Shown here piece by piece: positions 1 to 5,192 of a DNA stretch of 6,812 nucleotides (positions are counted from its first letter, which is position 1; each line of letters starts with the position of its first letter). This DNA comes from Planctomycetota bacterium (GTDB lineage: Bacteria; Planctomycetota; UBA8108), in assembly GCA_022451445.1 (NCBI GenBank), contig JAKUSY010000168.1:1-6812 (forward strand), in the 5' to 3' direction. The position numbers and the translations under genes were made by a program. The notes under the pieces were generated by a model. The model searched no databases. It was not told the origin of the DNA and worked only from the letters and a program-made list of their open reading frames with translations.

Positions 1-1335
1 GAGATCCATTACAAGAACATCAAGTTCGTCACCAACGAGGAAAAACAGGATGTCGTTCTGAATCGCAACGGTGAGGTGATCATCCGGGATGATAAGGGCC
101 GCGATCTCGAAACGGCATCTGTTCCCGCGGGCGCTATCCTTCACGTTGCCGAGGGGGGTAAGGTCAAGTCCGGCAAAGAGGTTCTGACCTGGGAGCCCCA
201 CATGATCCCCATCCTGGCTGAGATGGATGGCCTGGTCGAGTACGATGACATCATCGAAGGCGTCACGATGCAGAAGGAGCTTGACACGGTCTCCAATAAG
301 ACCCGCTACCTGATCATCGAGCACAAGGGTGAATGTCACCCGCAGATCATCATCAAGGACAAGGCCGGTGATTCACTGGCTGTTTATCCTATTCCCGAGA
401 AGGCCTATATCGAGGTCGAGCAGAACCAGAAGATTACCCCGGGGACCCTCCTGGCAAGGAGCCCGAGGGCGATGGACAAGGTCCAGGACATCACCGGAGG
501 CCTGCCCCGCGTGACGGAAATCTTCGAGGTTCGAAAACCGAAGAACCCCTCGGTCATCAGCGAGATCGATGGCGTCGTCAAGCTCGAGGAAGAGAAGAAG
601 CGCGGCAAGTTCGTCATCAGCGTGACCAACGAGGAGTCAGGGCGTGAGCCTGAGATGCACGTCATTCCCCACGGAAAGCATTTCCGGGTGCATACCGGAG
701 ATGTCGTCCTGGCTGGAGACCCCCTGGTGGACGGACCGGTTTTTCCGAAGGACATCCTCCGTATCAAGGGTGAAGAATCCGTGCAGCAGTATCTCCTGAG
801 GGAGGTCCAGACAGTTTATCGGTCCCAGAACGTGACCATAGACGACAAGCACATCGAGATCATCGTTTCACAGATGCTTCGCTGTGTAGAGATCGGAGAT
901 CCCGGTGATACGGATCTTCTTCCTGGGACCATCATCGACAAATTCCGCTTCAGAAAGGTAAATAACGCCATCTTGAAGGAGGGCAGGAAACCTGCTACGG
1001 CCGAACCTCTGCTGCTGGGTATCACCAAGGCATCCCTGCATTCCGACAGTTTTATTTCCGCTGCGAGCTTCCAGGAGACTACGAAAGTATTGACTGAGGC
1101 CGCTCTCAGCGGTAAAACCGACAACCTTGTCGGCCTCAAGGAGAATGTTATTCTTGGGCATCTCGTGCCGGCCGGTACCGGATTCAAGGAGTACCTTGAG
1201 CAGAGTGTTAAGAAGCTTGGCGAGCCCGTTGCCCGCCCGGTGGCGCCGGAGCCGAAGGAAAGCATCGACAGCCTGGTGGCCGGAATTGTCGGCGGGTCTG
1301 TAGAGGCGGATACTCCCGAGGTTCTTGATAAGTAG
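1..1335 (+). CDS. rpoC: DNA-directed RNA polymerase subunit beta' (C-terminal part)
   Basis: This is the C-terminal 444 residues of the largest catalytic subunit of RNA polymerase. The reading frame is open from base 1, so the 5' end lies outside the window; the GTG at 76 is only an internal codon. Family landmarks in order are GGLPRV followed by EVRKPKNP (local residues 166-181), DDKHIEIIVSQMLR (about 281-294), and LLGITKASL then SFISAASFQETTKVLTEAA (about 338-368), ending in LKENVILGHLVPAGTGF. These match the jaw and C-terminal clamp segments of E. coli RpoC closely. After the conserved GTGF there is a tail of about 49 residues, rich in Pro, Glu and Val, that is unlike the short E. coli end. 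The stop TAG lies 37 bp before rpsL with no terminator between, so the rpoBC transcript probably continues into the ribosomal protein genes. Confidence 0.98.
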   Translation, partial: EIHYKNIKFVTNEEKQDVVLNRNGEVIIRDDKGRDLETASVPAGAILHVAEGGKVKSGKEVLTWEPHMIPILAEMDGLVEYDDIIEGVTMQKELDTVSNKTRYLIIEHKGECHPQIIIKDKAGDSLAVYPIPEKAYIEVEQNQKITPGTLLARSPRAMDKVQDITGGLPRVTEIFEVRKPKNPSVISEIDGVVKLEEEKKRGKFVISVTNEESGREPEMHVIPHGKHFRVHTGDVVLAGDPLVDGPVFPKDILRIKGEESVQQYLLREVQTVYRSQNVTIDDKHIEIIVSQMLRCVEIGDPGDTDLLPGTIIDKFRFRKVNNAILKEGRKPATAEPLLLGITKASLHSDSFISAASFQETTKVLTEAALSGKTDNLVGLKENVILGHLVPAGTGFKEYLEQSVKKLGEPVARPVAPEPKESIDSLVAGIVGGSVEADTPEVLDK

Positions 1336-1372
1336 TTTTTGACGGCAGAAAAAATCCCACAAGGAAATCTGA

Positions 1373-1741
1373 ATGCCTACCATCAATCAGCTTGTTCGCA
1401 AGGGCCGCAAGAAGGCCAAGCGCAAGAGTAAGTCGCGGGTGCTCGATAACTGCCCCCAGAAGAGGGGTGTGTGCCTGCAGGTCAAGACCATGACTCCCAA
1501 GAAGCCGAATTCAGCTCTTCGCAAGGTGGCGAGAGTTCGTCTGACCAACGGCAAGGAGATCACGGCTTACATACCCGGTGTCGGGCACAATCTCCAGGAG
1601 CACAATATAGTTCTTGTCCGCGGCGGGAGAGTCAGGGATCTTCCGGGTGTCCGCTACCACGTCATTCGTGGGACGCTTGATACCCTTGGTGTTGATGGCC
1701 GCCAGCAGTCCCGCTCCAAGTACGGTCGAAAACGCGGTTGA
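1373..1741 (+). CDS. rpsL: 30S ribosomal protein S12
   Basis: S12 is a small-subunit protein at the decoding centre that helps control translational accuracy. The product is 122 residues, close to the usual 123-124, and aligns without gaps to E. coli S12 over the core: NQLVRK at the N-terminus, CPQKRGVC at 27-34, TPKKPNSALRK at 41-51, GHNLQEH at 71-77 and DLPGVRYH at 89-96. Lys43, a classical streptomycin-resistance position, is the wild-type Lys. Position 88, Lys in most bacteria, is Arg here (AGG, 1634-1636). Asp89, the residue beta-methylthiolated by RimO in E. coli, is kept. The ATG at 1373 is preceded by AAGGA (1361-1365) with 7 bp spacing, a good ribosome binding site. rpsG follows 18 bp after the stop. 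Confidence 0.99.
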   Translation: MPTINQLVRKGRKKAKRKSKSRVLDNCPQKRGVCLQVKTMTPKKPNSALRKVARVRLTNGKEITAYIPGVGHNLQEHNIVLVRGGRVRDLPGVRYHVIRGTLDTLGVDGRQQSRSKYGRKRG

Positions 1742-1759
1742 TATAGAGAAACCTGAAGC

Positions 1760-2275
1760 ATGCCCAGACCAAGACGATCCAAGAAAAAGACAGAAAAGAA
1801 GACCAAGTTCAAGTTCAAGTCGACTGAACGGTATCTCAAGGGAGATCCCGTCTACGACAACCTGGTCGTCTCCAAGTTCATCAACCAGATCATGCTAGAC
1901 GGGAAGAAGACGGTCGCCCAGAAGATCGTCTATTCCGCCATGGAGATGATCGGCAAGCGGATCGAGGGGCATGAGCCGCTCGATATTTTTCTCACGGCGA
2001 TCGACAACGTGAAGCCGAATCTCGAGGTTCGGTCGAAGCGTGTTGGCGGAGCGACCTACCAGGTGCCGATGGAGATCACCCGCAAGCGCATGCAGGCCCT
2101 GGCGGTACGCGTCATCGTCGGCAACGTGCGCGGACGCAAGGGGAAGCCAGTGGCCGTGAGCCTCGCAGATGAGCTCTTCGATGCTTTCCAGAAGCAGGGG
2201 GCCTCGATCCAATGGCGGGAAAATACTCACAAGATGGCGGAGGCCAATAAGCTCTTCGCCCACTTCGCCTGGTAA
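1760..2275 (+). CDS. rpsG: 30S ribosomal protein S7 with Lys-rich N-terminal insertion
   Basis: S7 nucleates assembly of the 30S head by binding the 3' major domain of 16S rRNA; in E. coli it is also the translational repressor of the str operon. Conserved segments are FINQIMLDGKK (about 40-50), NVKPNLEVRSKRVGGATYQVP (about 83-103), RMQALAVR, and the C-terminal REN.HKMAEANKLFAHFAW. The length is 171 residues against about 156 in most bacteria. The excess is near the N-terminus: after the usual MPRPRR start there are about 15 extra residues (roughly 8-23) with eight Lys. No alternative start codon lies between this block and the conserved core, so the insertion is translated. The ribosome binding site is weak (AGAGAA around 1745-1750). 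A strong terminator follows 17 bp after the stop. Confidence 0.98.
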   Translation: MPRPRRSKKKTEKKTKFKFKSTERYLKGDPVYDNLVVSKFINQIMLDGKKTVAQKIVYSAMEMIGKRIEGHEPLDIFLTAIDNVKPNLEVRSKRVGGATYQVPMEITRKRMQALAVRVIVGNVRGRKGKPVAVSLADELFDAFQKQGASIQWRENTHKMAEANKLFAHFAW

Positions 2276-2292
2276 TCGATAATAGAATTCTG

Positions 2293-2329
2293 AAGGGCTG
2301 AGAGCGGGCCTTGCTCTCAGCCCTTTTTT
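2293..2329 (+). terminator. Rho-independent terminator after rpsG
   Basis: The left arm 2293-2305 (AAGGGCTGAGAGC) pairs perfectly over 13 bp with 2313-2325 (GCTCTCAGCCCTT) around a 7-nt loop. It runs into six T residues (2324-2329). The GC-rich stem and immediate U run are typical of an intrinsic terminator on the + strand. It should end, or at least attenuate, the rpoC-rpsL-rpsG transcript 28 bp before fusA. Confidence 0.93.
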
Positions 2330-2357
2330 ATGGGCTTTTACTGGCTCGAATCAACGC

Positions 2358-4409
2358 ATGGCAAAACGCTCTATCCGAAATATTGGAGTCATCGCCCATA
2401 TCGATGCGGGCAAGACGACCGTTTCGGAACGGATGCTCTATTACTCCCACAAAGAGCATCGTATCGGAGAGGTCGATTCGGGTACGGCGACCATGGACTG
2501 GATGCCCGAGGAGCAGCGCCGGGGCATCACGATTACCGCTGCGGCGACAACCATCGACTGGAATGATTACCGGATCAACATCATCGATACCCCGGGGCAC
2601 GTGGATTTCACCTCCGAGGTCGAGCGTTCGCTTCGTGTCCTGGATGGGGCGGTTGGCGTCTTCTGTGGCACAGGTGGCGTCCAGGCCCAGTCTGAGACCG
2701 TCTGGAGGCAGGCGGACACCTACGATGTGCCGCGGCTTGTTTTCGTCAACAAGCTGGACCGGATCGGATCCGACTTTTTCCGTGTAGTCGAATCCATTCG
2801 TTCAAAGCTGGGAGCCAATGCGGTTCCCGCCCAGGTGCCTATCGGCAGCGAGAAGGAATTCGATGGCGTAGTGGATCTCATCGAGCGCCGCGCTCTTCGT
2901 TTTGATCCTCAATCCCTGGGCGAGAAGATGTTCGATGAGGAGATTCCCGGGGACCTTGAAGATACGGTAGCCGAGTACAGGGAGAAATTGATCGAGGCCG
3001 CTGCGGAATTTGACGATGAGCTGATGGAGGCCTATCTCGAGGGGCGGGACATCGAGGGGGACAGGGTGCGCGCGGCGATCAGGGTGGGGACGCTCGCCGG
3101 GAAGCTGGTGCCCGTCTTTGCCGGGGCGGCGCTTCGCAACCAGGGCGTGCAGCCCCTGATGGATGCGGTCTGTCATTACCTGCCGGCCCCGGGAGATCTC
3201 GAAACGGTCCGGGGAACAAATCCCCATACGGGAAAAGAGGTCATCCGGAAGCTCATCGCGGAGGAGCCTTTCTGCGCCCTGGCTTTCAAGACGGTGGCCG
3301 ACTCGCATGGCGACCTGGTCTATATTCGTGTCTACAGCGGCAGGCTGAAGTCGGGGGCCCAGCTCCTCAACTCGCGCACGGGCAAGAAGGACAGGGCCCA
3401 GAAGCTCTATCTCATGCACGCGAACCACCGGGAACAAATCGACGAGGCCGTGGCCGGCAGCATATTGGCCGTCGTCGGCTTTCGCCATACCTCTACCGGC
3501 GACACCATCTCTGACCCATCCAGCGGTATCGCCCTGGAGCCTCCTGTTTTTCCCGAGCGGGTCATCACCATGGCCATCGAGCCTGTTTCGATAGCCGACA
3601 GGGAGAAGCTCCTGGAGTGTCTCGAGAAAATGGCGCGAGAGGATCCGACCTTCGGCTGGCGAACTGATACGGATACGGGGCAGCTGGTCATCTCCGGCAT
3701 GGGCGAGCTTCATCTCGAGATCATCAAGCAGCGACTCGAGCGGGAATTCAAGGTGGAGGCGACGGTCGGCAAGCCCCGGGTGTCTTATCGTCAGACGATC
3801 ATGGACACCTGTGAGGGAGTGGGGATCTTCGACCACAAGATCGGAGAGCGTAGCCAGTACGCCAAGATCTCTGTCTCAGCCGGACCGGGCAATGAGGATG
3901 GCAGCTGTGAGATCATCAATCTGCTTTCGAAGGAAGATGTGCCGCTGGAATTTCATCCCGCGGTGATAGAGTCGCTGGAGGCCGCGGTCGAATCGGGGGG
4001 GACACTTGGTTTGCCGTTGATGAAGATTCGTGTCAGTGTCACCGGCGGAGCCACCCGCCAGGGTGAGGCTTCGGCGGTAGCGTTCGCGACCGCCGCCAAT
4101 GCCGCTTTTGACAATGCCCTCAGCTCAGCGCAGAGTTTCGTTCTGGAGCCGATGATGCGCTTTGAGATCCAGGTGCCCGAAGAATATTACGGAGCGGTTT
4201 CAACCGATTTGAACCAGCGGCGAACAGTCATCAGGGAGGTGGACCTCAAGGGCGGCAACCGTATCCTCCGGGGGATTGTCCCACTCGCTGAAACTTTCGG
4301 ATATACGGGAGTTTTGCGCTCTCTGACCCAGGGGAGGGGAACGATCAGCATAGAGCCGGAGTCTTATTCAGCGGTCCCCCACGAAGTTGCGGCACGGTTC
4401 CAGATCTGA
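2358..4409 (+). CDS. fusA: Elongation factor G, EF-G2-like type
   Basis: EF-G is a cytoplasmic GTPase that drives ribosomal translocation and, with RRF, ribosome recycling. The product is 683 residues with a full domain set. The G domain has G1 AHIDAGKTT (13-21), switch I RRGITI (54-59), G3 DTPGH (77-81) and G4 NKLD (131-134). Domain II starts near 300, domain III holds GMGELHLEII (447-456), and domains IV-V end with VPLAETFGYTGVLRSLTQGRG. Several features depart from classical EF-G: the G5 motif reads GAAL (256-259) instead of GSAF; the domain IV tip reads TRQGEAS (566-572), with Arg567 where E. coli has the functionally important His583; and QRR...VPLAE near the end matches mitochondrial EF-G2. 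I infer an EF-G2/spdEFG2-like paralogue. The start ATG has no clear Shine-Dalgarno sequence. No tuf follows. The symbol fusA is used by position; the subclass is less certain than the family. Confidence 0.95.
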   Translation: MAKRSIRNIGVIAHIDAGKTTVSERMLYYSHKEHRIGEVDSGTATMDWMPEEQRRGITITAAATTIDWNDYRINIIDTPGHVDFTSEVERSLRVLDGAVGVFCGTGGVQAQSETVWRQADTYDVPRLVFVNKLDRIGSDFFRVVESIRSKLGANAVPAQVPIGSEKEFDGVVDLIERRALRFDPQSLGEKMFDEEIPGDLEDTVAEYREKLIEAAAEFDDELMEAYLEGRDIEGDRVRAAIRVGTLAGKLVPVFAGAALRNQGVQPLMDAVCHYLPAPGDLETVRGTNPHTGKEVIRKLIAEEPFCALAFKTVADSHGDLVYIRVYSGRLKSGAQLLNSRTGKKDRAQKLYLMHANHREQIDEAVAGSILAVVGFRHTSTGDTISDPSSGIALEPPVFPERVITMAIEPVSIADREKLLECLEKMAREDPTFGWRTDTDTGQLVISGMGELHLEIIKQRLEREFKVEATVGKPRVSYRQTIMDTCEGVGIFDHKIGERSQYAKISVSAGPGNEDGSCEIINLLSKEDVPLEFHPAVIESLEAAVESGGTLGLPLMKIRVSVTGGATRQGEASAVAFATAANAAFDNALSSAQSFVLEPMMRFEIQVPEEYYGAVSTDLNQRRTVIREVDLKGGNRILRGIVPLAETFGYTGVLRSLTQGRGTISIEPESYSAVPHEVAARFQI

Positions 4410-4434
4410 TCCCATGCGAAGTTCTTCTGACAAT

Positions 4435-4465
4435 CTGTAAAGTGATTGGAATTAAGGATTTACAG
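4435..4465 (+). terminator. Weak hairpin after fusA, possible terminator
   Basis: CTGTAAA (4435-4441) is perfectly complementary to TTTACAG (4459-4465) across a 17-nt loop, followed by the pyrimidine-rich GCTTTCTTCT. The stem is only 7 bp and AU-rich, so it would be a weak terminator. It may instead protect the 3' end of the fusA message or have no function. Confidence 0.3.
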
Positions 4466-4491
4466 GCTTTCTTCTGAGCGAGCACCAGGAG

Positions 4492-4508
4492 ATTCCAGGG
4501 CCTGGAAT
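4492..4508. promoter_or_regulatory. Perfect 17 bp palindrome upstream of the rpsJ promoter
   Basis: ATTCCAGG (4492-4499) is mirrored by CCTGGAAT (4501-4508) around a single G. The centre lies about 37 bp upstream of the -35 box, a plausible place for a dimeric activator or repressor. As RNA it could also form a short hairpin followed by the T-rich stretch TCTTCTTTTCC, so a role in terminating fusA transcription is an alternative. No known operator is recognised. Confidence 0.45.
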
Positions 4509-4536
4509 GGTGGTCTTCTTTTCCATGGATTGTCTG

Positions 4537-4564
4537 TTGACAGTGATGGATCGGTCGCTATAAT
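4537..4564 (+). promoter_or_regulatory. Near-consensus sigma70 promoter for the S10 operon
   Basis: The -35 box TTGACA (4537-4542) and the -10 box TATAAT (4559-4564) both match consensus fully, with a 16 bp spacer. Transcription is predicted to start around 4571, giving a leader of about 257 nt before rpsJ. The discriminator after the -10 is GC-rich (CGGCGG, 4565-4570), as in promoters under stringent (ppGpp/DksA) control. No extended -10 TG is present. It is the only strong promoter I see in the window and explains how rpsJ-rplC-rplD are expressed independently of fusA. Confidence 0.85.
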
Positions 4565-4614
4565 CGGCGGTTTCGCCCTTTGTCTGGGGCTATCCTTAGT
4601 TATTGCACTGTCAA
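4537..4614. repeat. 9 bp inverted repeat spanning the promoter
   Basis: TTGACAGTG (4537-4545), which includes the -35 box, recurs as its exact reverse complement CACTGTCAA at 4606-4614, about 35-43 nt inside the predicted transcript. The two arms flank the promoter core and could be a pair of operator half-sites. Because only the right arm is transcribed from the predicted start, an RNA hairpin would need read-through from fusA. Function is unproven. Confidence 0.4.
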
Positions 4615-4656
4615 GGTTTATGCGTTCCCAGGCTGAGGGGATATAGGTGGCTTGAG

Positions 4657-4679
4657 GAGATGCTACAGGAGCATTTTTT
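4657..4679 (+). terminator. Attenuator-like hairpin in the rpsJ leader
   Basis: ATGCT (4660-4664) pairs with AGCAT (4670-4674) around loop ACAGG. The stem can be lengthened to 8 bp by G-U and A-U pairs back to 4657, and a run of six T residues spans 4674-4679. This is the shape of a weak intrinsic terminator about 90 nt after the predicted transcription start. It would suit an attenuation mechanism but is GC-poor, so efficiency is uncertain. Confidence 0.4.
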
Positions 4680-4709
4680 CGGCCGATGGAACGTGTGCGC
4701 TCCCAGTGG

Positions 4710-4779
4710 TGCGAGTCATCAGACCGCAGGCCGGGCGGTGAGAACCGTGCGGTCGGGTTGCGGCTGATGTGGGCTCGCA
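4710..4779 (+). promoter_or_regulatory. Nested structured RNA element in the rpsJ leader
   Basis: Four helices nest in 70 nt. TGCGAG 4710-4715 pairs with CTCGCA 4774-4779. CATCA 4717-4721 pairs with TGATG 4765-4769. GACCGCA 4722-4728 pairs with TGCGGTC 4748-4754. CGGT 4736-4739 pairs with ACCG 4744-4747, closed by the GNRA tetraloop GAGA (4740-4743). A 7-nt left bulge (4729-4735) and a 10-nt right bulge (4755-4764) interrupt the stack. All 22 pairs are Watson-Crick. It sits in the 5' leader, 48 nt before the rpsJ start. By analogy with ribosomal protein autoregulation (in E. coli, L4 acts on the S10 leader), I infer a cis-regulatory RNA. I do not recognise it as a known family. Confidence 0.65.
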
Positions 4780-4827
4780 GGCTCGGCGCCGTAGAAGAAA
4801 AGTCAGTATCCAGATTGTGAGACAGCT

Positions 4828-5127
4828 GTGAAGATCCGTATTCGAATGGAAGCCTATGATCACGAGGTCCTTGATGGGGCGGCGGTTGCGATCGTGGAGA
4901 CGGCGAAGCGAACTGGCGCGAAGGTGTCCGGTCCGGTTCCGTTGCCGACCCGGATCGAGAAGTACACCGTGAACCGGTCTCCATTCGTGAATAAGAAATC
5001 ACGCGAACAGTTTGAGATCAGGACCCACAAGCGGCTGATCGAGATCCTGGATCCCAGCGCCAGGACGATGGAAGATCTTCGTAAGATCACCATGCCCGCT
5101 GGTGTGAACCTGAAGATGAAAGCTTGA
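4828..5127 (+). CDS. rpsJ: 30S ribosomal protein S10
   Basis: S10 is a component of the 30S head; as NusE it also joins NusB in transcription antitermination in well-studied bacteria. The product has 99 residues against 103 in E. coli, with the family signatures KIRIRMEAYDHEVLD at the N-terminus, IVETAKRTGAKVSGPVPLPT (about 22-41), SPFVNKKSREQFEIRTHKR (about 51-69) and PAGVNLKMK at the C-terminus. The start is GTG at 4828: it places the protein exactly at the conserved IRIR strand, and no other start codon lies in frame just upstream. The ribosome binding site is weak (GAGA, 4819-4822). It is the first gene after the strong promoter and structured leader, so it is probably the first gene of the S10 operon. 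rplC follows after 65 bp. Confidence 0.98.
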   Translation: MKIRIRMEAYDHEVLDGAAVAIVETAKRTGAKVSGPVPLPTRIEKYTVNRSPFVNKKSREQFEIRTHKRLIEILDPSARTMEDLRKITMPAGVNLKMKA

Positions 5128-5135
5128 GCCCAGTT

Positions 5136-5166
5136 CGCCTACGCCACTCAGTGAGAGGCGCGGGTG
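5136..5166 (+). promoter_or_regulatory. Intercistronic hairpin between rpsJ and rplC
   Basis: CGCCT (5136-5140) pairs with GGGTG (5162-5166) using two G-U pairs. CGCC (5142-5145) pairs with GGCG (5157-5160), and CTC (5147-5149) pairs with GAG (5153-5155) around the triloop AGT. The three stems are separated by single A-C and A-A mismatches. No U run follows, so it is not a terminator. It could influence mRNA processing or rplC translation, or be incidental. Confidence 0.4.
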
Positions 5167-5177
5167 CGGGATTACCT

Positions 5178-5182
5178 GGAAG
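5178..5182 (+). promoter_or_regulatory. Shine-Dalgarno site for rplC
   Basis: GGAAG lies 10 bp before the ATG at 5193. It supports that ATG over the upstream in-frame TTG at 5124, which would overlap the rpsJ stop and add 23 residues (many Arg and Gly) that do not resemble L3. Confidence 0.6.
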
Positions 5183-5192
5183 AACAGAACGA

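Larger units (their letters stand above)
4410..4827. other. 418 bp intergenic regulatory region (fusA-rpsJ)
   Basis: No convincing gene is present, although tuf often sits between fusA and rpsJ in other bacteria. I see no EF-Tu remnant in either strand. The first half holds a hairpin just after fusA and a 17 bp palindrome. The middle holds a strong promoter, and the remainder is the transcribed leader of the S10 operon with two structured elements. Short open frames here cross the promoter and leader and resemble no known protein. Confidence 0.85.

Noticed and set aside
2278..2283. GATAAT as a -10 box for a fusA promoter
   Set aside because: The expected -35 position (around 2255-2260, TTCGCC) matches poorly, and the terminator lies downstream of it, so it would not solve fusA expression.
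2802..3836. Long open frame of 344 codons on the minus strand opposite fusA
   Set aside because: It lies wholly inside a strongly conserved EF-G gene on the other strand, its product has no recognisable motif, and it is the kind of frame created by codon bias in moderately GC-rich genes.
4446..4646. Open frame of 66 codons on the + strand in the fusA-rpsJ gap, with a hydrophobic stretch
   Set aside because: It starts at a TTG without a ribosome binding site and runs across the palindrome, the -35 and -10 boxes and the early leader. The promoter explains this stretch better, and the product resembles nothing known to me.
4460..5002. Open frame of 180 codons on the minus strand over the promoter, leader and rpsJ
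   Set aside because: It overlaps rpsJ out of sense and the product is low-complexity Ser/Arg/Pro, typical of a shadow frame.
5124..5192. Longer rplC start at TTG 5124, adding 23 residues
   Set aside because: It overlaps the rpsJ stop, has no good ribosome binding site, and the added residues do not resemble L3. ATG 5193 has GGAAG at proper spacing. A translated extension is not fully excluded.
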